From the NCBI GenBank assembly GCA_938084685.1, contig CALKGE010000006.1, positions 124,001 through 188,000 of the forward strand: a stretch of DNA of 64,000 bases, given 5' to 3'. Below, piece after piece: positions 17,951 to 27,519 of this stretch (its first letter is position 1; every line of letters begins with the position of its first letter). The position numbers and the translations under genes were made by a program. The notes beneath the pieces are model-generated. The model saw only the letters and a list, made by a program, of their open reading frames with translations, was not told the origin of the DNA and searched no databases. The stretch is from an uncultured Pirellulaceae bacterium (lineage in GTDB: Bacteria; Planctomycetota; Planctomycetia; Pirellulales; Pirellulaceae).

Positions 17951-20179
17951 GTGCGAATCCCAGCTTCTTTCATTGCCATTCTGTACATCACACTACCTGC
18001 CCTGGCTGAGGATGTCAGCGATTTTGACATACCACTGAATCAACCTGAGCTGTTGGAGCGATCAGGTCTTTCTGAGATCGATAAAGATCGTCTCCATGCA
18101 ACCACTTTATTTGCTCAAGCTCGTCTCGAACAACGTCGTAGACAATTCGCCGATGCTCTGAAGCTCTATCAACGTGCCTGGAGATATGACCGATCGGTCG
18201 TTTCCATCTCCAACGAACTCATTCCTTTAGCCATGGGGCTGAAGCGTACCCAGGAAGCTGCTATCTATGCTGGCCTGGAGATGGAAAACAATGCCCTGGA
18301 CTCACAAACGCTCATGAGAATGGCAATTGTTTTCACTCGTAACAATGACTTCTCCAAAGCGGTACTTGCCTATCAGGCCATTCTTGATCGCGAGCAAGAC
18401 TATAATCTCAGTGTTCCCCAGGCTTTACTATCCGCTGAACTTGGAAGAACGGCTTTGCTGGCCCGACAATACGATGTCTCTGCCGCTGCGTTCGATAATA
18501 CCATCACTGCTCTGGAAGCCCCGGAGGAAGCCGGACTCACGCCTGCAAATATCACTCAGCTCAAAGGGACCACAGGAGCAATCTTTCTGGTGATGAACGA
18601 AGCCTATCAGGCCACCAGGCAATTTGCCAAAGCACGCAGGGCCATTGAAGAGGCTAACCAGATTGCTAACAATCCTGCCATGTATGCATTACGTCATGCC
18701 CGATTATCAGTAGTACAAGGCAACGCAGGGGAGGCGCTTCCCGAACTGCAAAAATATATCGACTCGAAATCGCTGGAAGCCAAATCATCACCTTATGAAT
18801 TGCTGATCATCATCCAACGACAATTGCACAAAGAAGCAAAACAGGCGAACGATCTGAGTTTGCAGCAGCTACAAACCATCCTGCAGACACAGCCCGCCAA
18901 CTACTATGCAGGTTACACTCTGGCAACTCTGGCGCTGGAAATGGAGAAAACAGATGTAGCTCTTCAGCACTTGCGGAAATACCTTCCCATCCAACCCATG
19001 GTCAACGGGTATAAAAACGCAATTGATGCCATCCTCGCACAGCACACTTCGGACACACCTCTGGCAGATCCACTAGCTATGGAGTTGTCCTGGATTCTGG
19101 GCACGGTCTATTCACGCAGCCGATCCTTTGCGTCACTGGAACCGCAGAGAATCGAACGGATCCTCTCAGACAAGATGCTGCTTGGCAAATTAGCGGAAGT
19201 AACTCATCACTATATCGCCAACGATCAGGTTCCGGAAAACACGCCAGCCAATCTTAAGACATTCACCAGCTATACAGCTTCCGGAGTCGCACTCCTGTTC
19301 GCATTGGCCAAGGACTGGGAACAGGCGGAACGGTTTTTTAAACTGGCGATCGCTGAAGCTCCCCAACAAAGTGGAAATTTTTACGAAAGCTGGGGAGTCC
19401 GTCAGCTGATGAGTGAGCAACATGAAGCTGCTATCAAGACTTTCGAAGAGGCGTTGCAGCACGAACACGTTCGCAATAAGCCCTCGATTCACTTTTTGCT
19501 TTCGGGCGCCTATTTACTGAACAACGAAGATCAGAAGGCGGTGACATCGGCAAAATTCGCGGCCGAACACGCGAACAACAACGTCCGACTGCTTAGCAGA
19601 TACCCGTGGATGTTATATCACACTGGACAATCAGAGTTGGCCGAACAGCAGTACAGAATACTCGTAAACAAACTGGACAATCTTCAGGGAGATCCCGCGG
19701 CCGCATCCGTAGCTCGGGAATCGCGTCTGATCCTGTCCAACCTCTGCCAACAGCTGGGCAGACAGGCCGAGGCAATCGAATGGCTCGAGCAGGTTTTGGA
19801 TCGAGACCCTGAAGATGCCGGAGCCTTGAATGATCTCGGCTACCTCTGGGCGGAACGCAATGAACATTTGTTACGAGCCGAACAGATGACTCGTAAAGCC
19901 GTTGCCGCTGAACCGGAAAACTCGGCATACCGTGACAGCCTTGGCTGGGCCTATTTCCGTCTGGGGAAATACGAAAAAGCAAAGACAGAACTCGAAGCAG
20001 CCAGGAAACTGAATGAGCAGGACGGAGTTGTCTATGACCATCTGGGGGATACCTATCTTAAGTTGGGAGACAAACAGGAAGCTCGTAATATGTGGCAACG
20101 GGCTTTGGAGCTACTCAACGAAGACCAGCATACCAAACAAATTCAAAGTATCCGTCAGAAGCTGGGGGAGTCCGAGTAA
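17951..20179 (+). CDS. Secreted TPR-repeat protein
   Basis: A 742-residue protein from a GTG start, with a short signal peptide (MRIPASFIAILYITLPALAED, probable cleavage after ALA). The rest is built of tetratricopeptide repeats. The clearest are in the C-terminal third: EAIEWLEQVLDRDPEDAGALNDLGYLWAE, ENSAYRDSLGWAYFRLGKYEKAKTELEAA and DGVVYDHLGDTYLKLGDKQEARNMWQRAL. The run of repeats ending in a D-x-L-G-x-A-Y-F-R-L-G unit is common in bacterial envelope-associated TPR proteins. It is probably a periplasmic scaffold. No enzyme domain is visible. It is flanked by the nusA operon and yebC. Confidence 0.8.
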   Translation: MRIPASFIAILYITLPALAEDVSDFDIPLNQPELLERSGLSEIDKDRLHATTLFAQARLEQRRRQFADALKLYQRAWRYDRSVVSISNELIPLAMGLKRTQEAAIYAGLEMENNALDSQTLMRMAIVFTRNNDFSKAVLAYQAILDREQDYNLSVPQALLSAELGRTALLARQYDVSAAAFDNTITALEAPEEAGLTPANITQLKGTTGAIFLVMNEAYQATRQFAKARRAIEEANQIANNPAMYALRHARLSVVQGNAGEALPELQKYIDSKSLEAKSSPYELLIIIQRQLHKEAKQANDLSLQQLQTILQTQPANYYAGYTLATLALEMEKTDVALQHLRKYLPIQPMVNGYKNAIDAILAQHTSDTPLADPLAMELSWILGTVYSRSRSFASLEPQRIERILSDKMLLGKLAEVTHHYIANDQVPENTPANLKTFTSYTASGVALLFALAKDWEQAERFFKLAIAEAPQQSGNFYESWGVRQLMSEQHEAAIKTFEEALQHEHVRNKPSIHFLLSGAYLLNNEDQKAVTSAKFAAEHANNNVRLLSRYPWMLYHTGQSELAEQQYRILVNKLDNLQGDPAAASVARESRLILSNLCQQLGRQAEAIEWLEQVLDRDPEDAGALNDLGYLWAERNEHLLRAEQMTRKAVAAEPENSAYRDSLGWAYFRLGKYEKAKTELEAARKLNEQDGVVYDHLGDTYLKLGDKQEARNMWQRALELLNEDQHTKQIQSIRQKLGESE

Positions 20180-20288
20180 ACCGGTCGTCGTGAAGACAGG
20201 CAGGTGCCCCGTACTAATCATCGCTTCAGGGATGCGTTAAAATAAACGCGATCGTATCCCCCACACCCACGTAGTTATGGAATTCAAT

Positions 20289-21044
20289 ATGGCTGGACAT
20301 TCCCATTGGGCTGGCATCAAGCATAAGAAAGCCGCCATTGATAACAAACGCGGAAAGCTCTGGAGTAAATTATCAAAGGCCATCATCATAGCCGCCAAGA
20401 TGGGTGGTGGAGATCCAGCCACCAACATCCGTTTGCGTCAGGCCATTCAGGATGCAAAAGACGTATCCATGCCCAAAGACAACATTTCCCGGGCAATCAA
20501 GAAAGGGACAGGTGAACTCGCGGGTGGTAATGTTGAGGAAATCATCTATGAAGGCTATGGACCTCATGGCGTAGCTATCATGTGTGACATCATGACAGAC
20601 AATCGTAACCGAACGGCTCCGGAACTTCGCAAAATGTTTGAGGTGCATGGCGGTAACATGGGAGCCACCAATTGTGTGGCCTGGCTGTTTGACCGAAAGG
20701 GACTGTTTTTAGTTCCCGTCGAAGCACGAGACGAAGAGGCTGTGATGGAGACGGCCCTGGAAGCAGGTGCCGACGATTTTCAGATCCAGGGAGACCAGTA
20801 CGAGATAACGTGCGAGCCGGATCTGTATACAGATGTCGCCGAGGCTCTCGCTGCCGCAGAAATCACGATCTCTTCCAAACAAGTGACTCGGATACCCAAC
20901 AACACGGTCGATTTAGATGTAGAACAGGCGCGAAAAGTGCTGAAATTGATGGAAGCACTGGACGACCATGACGATGTTCAGAATGTCTCAGCTAACTTTA
21001 ATCTCTCAGATGACGTGGTAGCGACATTACAAAATGAGGACTAG
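20289..21044 (+). CDS. yebC: YebC/PmpR family regulator
   Basis: A 251-residue protein beginning MAGHSHWAGIKHKKAAIDNKRGKLWSKL, the hallmark of the YebC/TACO1 family. An upstream in-frame ATG at 20277 would add four residues outside the conserved start. Family members act as DNA-binding regulators or as factors that relieve ribosome stalling at proline runs; which applies here cannot be read from sequence. Conserved blocks include MPKDNISRAIKKGTGE, YEGYGPHGVAIMCDIMTDNRNRT and an acidic C-terminal domain. Its stop codon overlaps the stop of the convergent gene by 4 bp. Confidence 0.93.
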   Translation: MAGHSHWAGIKHKKAAIDNKRGKLWSKLSKAIIIAAKMGGGDPATNIRLRQAIQDAKDVSMPKDNISRAIKKGTGELAGGNVEEIIYEGYGPHGVAIMCDIMTDNRNRTAPELRKMFEVHGGNMGATNCVAWLFDRKGLFLVPVEARDEEAVMETALEAGADDFQIQGDQYEITCEPDLYTDVAEALAAAEITISSKQVTRIPNNTVDLDVEQARKVLKLMEALDDHDDVQNVSANFNLSDDVVATLQNED

Positions 21045-22627
21045 TGGCTGATCTTTTCCCAGTACTCTTCAAATGCTCCGTCATGATGAAAGTCGGGGCT
21101 ATTGTCTGGGTCATGGCATTCCAAACAGGATGTTTGGGCATCGGCTTTTTTGATTTGAACAAACTGGCGCAGCTTGCTCAACGCTTCCTCAGTGGAGTCG
21201 GAATCAGATTCCAGCCGCACATGTTCACTGCCCGGGCCATGACAGTTTTCACATCCGTTACCCTGTAATCGGAGCGTGTCAGCCAGACTCGTAAAACCAG
21301 ACTCATAGGGAATAAACTTCTGCGGTTGCCAGCCAGTCGTGTGACAGCTGAGACATTCCGGATCAAATTGACGAGGGATATCGGCACGACCATGCGGCGC
21401 GACCAACGATTGGGTGGCGTGGGCATGCCCTGATTGCTCCCAGACATCATAAGCCTCCTGATGACAGTCTGCACACGCTTGGCTGCCAACAAACTGATAC
21501 CCTGAAGCATGAGCTTCCGGCTGAATCCCCAGACCAGCCAATCCTGATCGTTCGAGCTCTTCCTGATACTGCTTGAACATGGCCAGTACTTCTGATGAAT
21601 CCGGGTAACTGGCATCGAGCGGAACACGTTGGTACTTGAACGAGATTTTTCCCTGAGCATCTGCGAAAATCCCCACGACGGAAGCGAACATGCTCTTTTC
21701 ACCTACTTTGAGAATTTTGGACTGTGCCCCTTTCACTTCTTCAAGTTCATAAGCGGGTTCACCCGGCGCACCAGCACAAACGAAGAGATCAAATTCTGAA
21801 CGAGTTCTAGCCAGACTTCTGACAAAATCGAGAGGCCCATGCACCATCAAAACCTTGATCGCAGCCTCCTGAAACTGCTCATCCGCGGCAACCAACTCCA
21901 GCGCCTCGTCCGTTTTCTCAATCTGCAAGTCGTCGCTAAACACCGATGTCAGCCACTGGTCCGCGATGATCGTAGCCACCGCAATCGATTGGTTGGATGA
22001 TTCAAGTATCTGAAACCTTCGAGTAAACTCGCGATCCAGAATGGCAACATTGGAGCTGATAAACAATGACTCCGCGTTATCATCCACAGCGGCAACAGCA
22101 AACAATTCACCTGCCGGGAGCTTCAAATCATCTGGTCCTATTCCCACCGTCTGATACTCCATTACCTGCAGCAATTCCGACGTAAGGTTGAATTTCAGCT
22201 CGGGCTGACGGCCAAAACGACGTACCTGATTCCCCGTGTCAACTGCCAGCACATTCCAACCTCTGTCCCGTAAGCTACGCAAAAAGGAATGTCGACGTGC
22301 CAGACCTCCCTTCTGGTTATCCAGACCAGTACATCCACACGGTTCGACATAACCATATTGACGCCCTGTGAAAACAAGCACGTCGTCAGGAGAGTCCCAG
22401 CCGGAAAACATTTTTGTCGGATCATTGTCCGCCACCTCGACAGTGGACGCATGCCCCTTGTCGGGTGTGTTGTCATCTGCTGCAGAATTCACCGGTTCAA
22501 CCAGTTGATTGTTATTTGTCTGGGACGATTGAGATTCATCGTCACCGCAGCCGCTAAGCATCAGGCAGCCAAACGTAATCAGCCCAAGAAAGAGTCCGAA
22601 TTGTATAGTTCGATTTCTAGCGGACAT
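21041..22627 (-). CDS. Tetrahaem c-type cytochrome lipoprotein with degenerate 5'-nucleotidase-like domain
   Basis: From the ATG at 22627 the product is 528 residues; a GTG at 22648 would overlap the upstream stop as GTGA and add seven. The lipoprotein signal ends in LSGC (Cys27). Residues about 80-350 look like the UshA/SoxB metallophosphatase fold (VLVFTGRQYGYVEPCGC, GGLARRHSFLRSLRDRG, VLAVDTGN), but the DxH metal motif is replaced by GRQYG. The C-terminal part has four CxxCH haem sites at about 385, 425, 459 and 501, arranged like cytochrome c554-type domains. It probably sits on the outer face of a membrane and carries electrons. Substrate unknown. It is co-transcribed with the DUF1573 gene upstream. 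Confidence 0.75.
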   Translation of the reverse strand: MSARNRTIQFGLFLGLITFGCLMLSGCGDDESQSSQTNNNQLVEPVNSAADDNTPDKGHASTVEVADNDPTKMFSGWDSPDDVLVFTGRQYGYVEPCGCTGLDNQKGGLARRHSFLRSLRDRGWNVLAVDTGNQVRRFGRQPELKFNLTSELLQVMEYQTVGIGPDDLKLPAGELFAVAAVDDNAESLFISSNVAILDREFTRRFQILESSNQSIAVATIIADQWLTSVFSDDLQIEKTDEALELVAADEQFQEAAIKVLMVHGPLDFVRSLARTRSEFDLFVCAGAPGEPAYELEEVKGAQSKILKVGEKSMFASVVGIFADAQGKISFKYQRVPLDASYPDSSEVLAMFKQYQEELERSGLAGLGIQPEAHASGYQFVGSQACADCHQEAYDVWEQSGHAHATQSLVAPHGRADIPRQFDPECLSCHTTGWQPQKFIPYESGFTSLADTLRLQGNGCENCHGPGSEHVRLESDSDSTEEALSKLRQFVQIKKADAQTSCLECHDPDNSPDFHHDGAFEEYWEKISH

Positions 22628-22644
22628 ATCGCACAATCTGGAGA

Positions 22645-23874
22645 TCACTTTGTAACAGCCATGAGTACTTCAATAGATACTTCTTTGACAAAGGGATGCG
22701 AAGTACTTAAGACGATGCGAGCAGGGGCTCCCAGATTACCTCCCAGTCTGCTGACCTGCTTAACTCCCGGAGCAACTTTGATCATCAAACGATGGTGCAA
22801 CGTCTTACCATTACCAATCTTCATGGGCTCACCAAGACTAAGCTCTAAATGAGAGGCTGGATCTACTTCTTTTACTTCAAAACGGACGTCATCCCGATAA
22901 GCTCCTTTGACTACCAGGTTGAAACCGGTTTCGAGTCCCTCGGCGGAAGATATCGAATTCAGGTGGAGCGTCCCAATATGTTGACTGCCTGCTTCACGTG
23001 CTGCTCGGAATCCCTTACCAAAGACAGAGATATCAGGATCAACCGAGCCATTCAGGAACACATCGACCTTGGGAGCATCCGGGAGGTTGGTGGTGAGTCT
23101 GACAGGAAAGCTGAATGATCCCGGTGGCAATCCAGGAGCCAGCTTGACGACCATCTCCTGACCACTGTAAGCTCGCGGTTCCTGTTTGACCTGCTGCTCT
23201 GTTAATTCCGTAAACGAAATATCAATGAGGCCTGCGGGAGGTTCCTTAAGAAACGTGACGTCTGTTATTTTGAGAGGTTCTTCTGTCTCCCTGTAGGCGT
23301 ACACTTTTCCAGCGACTGTCGTCCCTTCACCTGACGACAAACCGTTCATGGTGAGAACTTCGGGGCGTGGCATGACAGACTGGACGATATGCCCTTTGAT
23401 GACAAGTTGAATTAACTGATTGTTCGGGTCGCTGGTCAGGATGTCAGCAGTTTGCTGAAACTGGAGAGTCGGTCCCACTTCTCTGGCCGTCCATTCCAAC
23501 CGCACTTCCACCGACTCGCCAGGTGCAACTTCACCGGAATCCAGAGAACTGAGCGTGCACTTACAAGTCGTCTCCCCTTTTTTCAGAGTCAGTGGCTTCG
23601 TCCCATCATTACGAATCACAAACGTATGGCTTCTTACGCCGCGCCGTTCCATCGTGCCAAAATCGTATTCCGTCGAACCGACGACCACCGCGACAGGAGC
23701 ATCCACATTGTCCTGCTCGTCGCCCAGATTCAGTCGCCCAATGAACTGAGCGGCACTGCCTGGGTTTATAGGACGTAACTGCTCGCGAATTCCCGTCAGT
23801 TTCCACTGGCTATGTAACAATCCAGCAGTGCCTCCAATGAGAGTCGCAATAGCTAACACTAAAAATAATCGCAT
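22645..23874 (-). CDS. DUF1573 (ASH-like) domain exported protein
   Basis: Starting at the ATG at 23874 (MRLFLVLAIATLIGGTAGLLHS) it is 409 residues with an N-terminal membrane anchor or signal; the open frame extends 18 residues further upstream without a family match. The DUF1573 core is DFGTMERRGVRSHTFVIRNDGTKPLTLKKGETTCKCTLSSLDSGEVAPGES, including the characteristic paired cysteines. A second Ig-like segment follows. The fold is an immunoglobulin-like ASH/HYDIN domain, very frequent in Planctomycetes and Bacteroidetes; its role is unknown. Its stop overlaps the possible GTG start of the cytochrome gene, which suggests a translationally coupled pair. Confidence 0.8.
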   Translation of the reverse strand: MRLFLVLAIATLIGGTAGLLHSQWKLTGIREQLRPINPGSAAQFIGRLNLGDEQDNVDAPVAVVVGSTEYDFGTMERRGVRSHTFVIRNDGTKPLTLKKGETTCKCTLSSLDSGEVAPGESVEVRLEWTAREVGPTLQFQQTADILTSDPNNQLIQLVIKGHIVQSVMPRPEVLTMNGLSSGEGTTVAGKVYAYRETEEPLKITDVTFLKEPPAGLIDISFTELTEQQVKQEPRAYSGQEMVVKLAPGLPPGSFSFPVRLTTNLPDAPKVDVFLNGSVDPDISVFGKGFRAAREAGSQHIGTLHLNSISSAEGLETGFNLVVKGAYRDDVRFEVKEVDPASHLELSLGEPMKIGNGKTLHHRLMIKVAPGVKQVSRLGGNLGAPARIVLSTSHPFVKEVSIEVLMAVTK

Positions 23875-23979
23875 GATCAGCCTGTCTGTGAATATCCTGA
23901 AAAAATCGATCGTGTATCCGGCATACACTGCTGGAATTACCCAGTTTGACTCATTGTTTTTAGTCTACCATATGAACTT

Positions 23980-24019
23980 AAAAACCCCGCAAAAACCGCT
24001 TGGGCGATTCTTACGGGGT
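23980..24019 (-). terminator. Rho-independent terminator after the O-antigen-ligase-like gene
   Basis: On the minus strand ACCCCG (complement of 24014-24019) pairs with CGGGGT (complement of 23984-23989) across a loop of about 24 bases and is followed by a run of five T. It lies about 20 bases past the stop at 24039 and upstream of the next minus-strand gene. Confidence 0.55.
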
Positions 24020-24038
24020 GATACAGTTTTTTTCGGAG

Positions 24039-26318
24039 TCACTGTTGTTTTCCCTTATTACGGAGATATCGCAGGCTTTGTTCGACAGATTCTTCCTGTT
24101 TTTCAAAAAATACTTTTCTTCCCCGCCACCCTGCGAATTCTGCTTCTGTAAGCTGTCTGTTACTCAACTTGAACTCCGTATGAGGGTTTTCCTGATCAAG
24201 CTGAAAAGCTCTGTCAATCGACTCACTACTGCCGGCCAAATCACCGGCAAAATACTGGCAAACAGCCAGACGAGCCCAGACATGGGCACTGCCCGGATAC
24301 AACTCGGATTCACGATAAGTATATTCCAGTGCGTCCTCAAGTGACTGGTCGAGCCTGTATTGCCGATACAGTAGCAACGCCTGCTGTGAAAACAACTCCA
24401 ACGTTGCCTGCGACACGCGATTAAGACGGATGATTTCATTCACGTGGGCTTTGTACTCACCCAACAACTCCTCGTCGGCAGACTCATTGAGCTGCATGAA
24501 CAATGTATTCGCGTAGAGTATACGGGACTCACGACCCAATGGATCCGCTGTCATCGCCTGCTGCAAATGATCCTGAGCTCTGGAAAGCTGGTTTTGTTGC
24601 AGGTAGAATCTGGCCTGCATGACATGCTCGGCAGCTAAAGTAACCGGACGATGAAAGGTAATGAAGCCAACCACTGGCAATCCGAGCATGATTATCAAAA
24701 CGATCCATCGTTGCGGTAACGGCATCGACACTCGCCCCGCAAGCTCAGCCGTCACTGAGCGGCCACTGGTAGCTAATCCCAGCAGAAGCCAACCGCTCAG
24801 CGCCACGCCCGGGTACGAAATACCACCGGCTACCATAAGATTTAACAACCAGCAGAGAAAAGCGGTTAACAGGTGGTTTCGGTCCAGCGTGCCGCATTCC
24901 ACCCAATCCTGCAACAAAAAAATGACAACCGCAAAACAGGGTAAAGCCACATAGAAGACGGAAAGGGGAATCAGCGCATAGCTCAGTTGATCTAACAACA
25001 GCCCCAAAGCAGATCCCGCTCCTCCGGCAAAGTAAAGCTGATTCGAAGTCAAATCCGGGAACCGCTTTCTGGCCGACTGTCGATTGGCAGAATCACTTTC
25101 CAGTTCCACGCGGCTTAATGAAATGCATCGTCGATAGCCAGCTGCGAACACAATCCCCATCAGAATCAGCACGGGCAATCCGAAACTTGTAAGAATCTCC
25201 AGTGGCCAGTTATGTGGATCCGAAATCGACTCGGATGCCGCCGCCTGCTTGTATTGCACATAGTGATCCCGGAAGTTTCCCGGTCCTGTACCCAGCCACA
25301 GGTGATCGGCTGCCATCTCTATGGAACTCTCCCAATACTCCATCCGGTAATTCAGACTCTTGACCGCTTCGGTCAGGATTTTGGAATCCAGTCGATTGGT
25401 TACCAGCCCCAGCACCAGAAGGACAACTCCGAAACCGGCCAACATACCCACAGCCTTGAGCGCATAAGTACGATAGTTTTTCATCAACATGCCTGCCAGA
25501 ATACTGAGCAGGACAGCGCAGCTGGCAGATCTGCTCTTGGTCAGGACGAGACAAAATGCGATGACTCCTGCTAGAACCAGAAGCTTGGGCAGCACGCTGC
25601 CTTGTTCGACTCTATTACCCGATTTGAGCGCCAAGAGCAGCAGTAAGGTAAACCAGGGAGCCAGAAAGCCGGCCAAAGAATTGGACAAGGCAAACGTCAC
25701 ATGCGGTTCTGGACTTTGAATACGACTTTCAAAATGGTAACGGCTTGGAGATCCGATCCGAGTATCCGTAATTCCAGCCTGTTGAAGCATTTCAACTCGT
25801 CGCGCATCGCTACCACTGAAGTACTCGCGTCGGAGTTCCGGAATCCGTACCAGGGAGTCATAGATCCCGATCGAGGATAATGAGACAGCGATGGCGACCA
25901 TCACCGCGACAATACCTCGTGCCACTTTCTCTGTGTGAAGCAACTGGGTAATCAGAGTGATTCCCACGGCAAAAGCAGTCCACTGCCACCAACTGTTAAG
26001 AGCTGCCCGGTGATCTCCGTAATCGTCATTAGCCACCACGGAACCGAGCATGACGAGGACCGTCAGGGAAAACAAAAAGGGATGCCATTGGCGGTTAAAC
26101 TTCACGGCAGGAAACACCACATGATAGATTCCCCAGAGACCACCAACCACCAGAAAGGCTATCACCAGATAACTGGTCATCCCTTCGGCAACGGCCGGAC
26201 CATCTCCGGTGAGAAAAGCCGTCGAAGCAAACAGGATTACAAGCAGGAACTGTAAAAACCGGAACCATGTCTGTTCCCGCCCGGCAAATTCAGTTTGCTG
26301 TCTGGCTTGCTCTGCCAC
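24039..26318 (-). CDS. O-antigen ligase/polymerase-like membrane protein with TPR tail
   Basis: A 759-residue protein from a GTG start. Residues up to about 560 contain roughly a dozen hydrophobic helices. The Wzy_C signature is clear: WLGTGPGNFRDHYVQYKQ followed by DPHNWPLEILTSFGLPVLIL, where the G-x-G-N-F and the H of the DPHN block are the conserved periplasmic-loop residues of O-antigen ligases. The C-terminal 170 residues are TPR-like helices (NQLSRAQDHLQQAMTADPLGRESRILYANTLFMQL, YPGSAHVWARLAVCQYFAGD). It probably joins or polymerises glycan on a lipid carrier. It lies 18 bp after the WecA-like gene, which makes the carrier-linked sugar, so both belong to one exopolysaccharide/glycan step. 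Confidence 0.85.
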   Translation of the reverse strand: MAEQARQQTEFAGREQTWFRFLQFLLVILFASTAFLTGDGPAVAEGMTSYLVIAFLVVGGLWGIYHVVFPAVKFNRQWHPFLFSLTVLVMLGSVVANDDYGDHRAALNSWWQWTAFAVGITLITQLLHTEKVARGIVAVMVAIAVSLSSIGIYDSLVRIPELRREYFSGSDARRVEMLQQAGITDTRIGSPSRYHFESRIQSPEPHVTFALSNSLAGFLAPWFTLLLLLALKSGNRVEQGSVLPKLLVLAGVIAFCLVLTKSRSASCAVLLSILAGMLMKNYRTYALKAVGMLAGFGVVLLVLGLVTNRLDSKILTEAVKSLNYRMEYWESSIEMAADHLWLGTGPGNFRDHYVQYKQAAASESISDPHNWPLEILTSFGLPVLILMGIVFAAGYRRCISLSRVELESDSANRQSARKRFPDLTSNQLYFAGGAGSALGLLLDQLSYALIPLSVFYVALPCFAVVIFLLQDWVECGTLDRNHLLTAFLCWLLNLMVAGGISYPGVALSGWLLLGLATSGRSVTAELAGRVSMPLPQRWIVLIIMLGLPVVGFITFHRPVTLAAEHVMQARFYLQQNQLSRAQDHLQQAMTADPLGRESRILYANTLFMQLNESADEELLGEYKAHVNEIIRLNRVSQATLELFSQQALLLYRQYRLDQSLEDALEYTYRESELYPGSAHVWARLAVCQYFAGDLAGSSESIDRAFQLDQENPHTEFKLSNRQLTEAEFAGWRGRKVFFEKQEESVEQSLRYLRNKGKQQ

Positions 26319-26336
26319 GATATCTGCCTTCAGGAA

Positions 26337-27458
26337 CTAATGGTTGATCTTATTACGAGCTGCGTTTTCCAGAATAGCAACCAGCAGCAAAACGCAAAGC
26401 GTTAAACAGACAATCAGAATGGCACCTGCCAGACCAACCTGTGGCAGTAACAGAGCGGACACTCCCGTGGTTGCTGTCGCCAAAAACATCGTCAGCACGG
26501 CCCGAGGCTTGGAAAGCCCCAAATCCACCAACCGATGGGAGAAATGAGATTGATCGGGCTGGAACGGACTGCGTCCCTCAGAAATTCGAATGGTGACCAC
26601 GGTACACAGGTCATAAAGAGGAACCGCCATGATGACAATCGGAGAGATCACCGTGTGCATTAAAGGGGAATCACCATCGGTATAGGTAGTAAGCACGGTA
26701 GCAATCGCAATGCAGAATCCCACAAAGTAACTACCCGCGTCTCCCATAAAGATCTTCGCAGGTGGTTTGTTATGCCACAAAAACCCCAGCAGTGACCCGA
26801 TGAAAACCAGTAATAACCCCGCGATAAAGATCTGCGGACCTTCCGACGTAACCCCCGCAACGATGACATACAGGACGAGCATGGTCGAACAGATGACTGC
26901 GACTCCACCGGCAGCTGCATCCATATTGTCGAGCATATTAAACGAGTTGATCAGCATGACAATCCACAGCACAGTGCATGCCACCGTGATCACCCGGTAC
27001 GGTATGAAAGCTGTGAAATACCATTCTTGCAGGACAACACAAATCGTTGCCACGGCAAACTGGACCGCCAGCCTGAACTTCCAACTCAAACCCCGGACAT
27101 CGTCCACCAAACCGACCAGCATGAGTACAGTACCAGCGATGAGTAACGTCCATAAGTCGGCTAACTGGTCTTCTACTCCTACTACGTACGTCTCCAATTG
27201 TTCCGGCAGGAACTGAGTAACCGAACCGTTGACCACAACAACCAACGTCCCCACCAGAAACGTAACGATCACTCCCAGCCAGATTCCCAGTCCTCCACCC
27301 AGCGGAACGGGCGTCGTATGCACCTTACGATCGTTTGGTTGGTCAAGCAGTTTCCAGCGGAGAGCTTTTCGGCGGACGACATAGATCGATAACCAGCTAA
27401 TCAGCATGCTGGGAATCAAAAATAATGGCAGTATCCAATAAGGAAATGCAGCGTCCAT
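26337..27458 (-). CDS. WecA/TagO-type undecaprenyl-phosphate sugar-1-phosphate transferase
   Basis: A 373-residue polytopic protein of the MraY/WecA family. Family motifs are DQPNDRKVHTTPVPLGGGLGI near the N terminus (the WecA-type variant), the Asp pair LVDDVRGLSWKFRLAVQF, NSFNMLDNMDAAAGG with the catalytic Asp, and KIFMGDAGSYFVGF. A cytoplasmic segment near ISPIVIMAVPLYDLCTV and the FQPDQSHFSHRLVDLGLS His-box are also typical. It transfers HexNAc-1-phosphate to the lipid carrier and so initiates glycan assembly. It lies directly upstream of the O-antigen-ligase-like gene. Confidence 0.88.
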   Translation of the reverse strand: MDAAFPYWILPLFLIPSMLISWLSIYVVRRKALRWKLLDQPNDRKVHTTPVPLGGGLGIWLGVIVTFLVGTLVVVVNGSVTQFLPEQLETYVVGVEDQLADLWTLLIAGTVLMLVGLVDDVRGLSWKFRLAVQFAVATICVVLQEWYFTAFIPYRVITVACTVLWIVMLINSFNMLDNMDAAAGGVAVICSTMLVLYVIVAGVTSEGPQIFIAGLLLVFIGSLLGFLWHNKPPAKIFMGDAGSYFVGFCIAIATVLTTYTDGDSPLMHTVISPIVIMAVPLYDLCTVVTIRISEGRSPFQPDQSHFSHRLVDLGLSKPRAVLTMFLATATTGVSALLLPQVGLAGAILIVCLTLCVLLLVAILENAARNKINH

Positions 27459-27519
27459 GATCGAACCAAAGTAAACCTACAGTCACCCCAATGAACTCCA
27501 GTTGCGCACCGTCTGAGTA

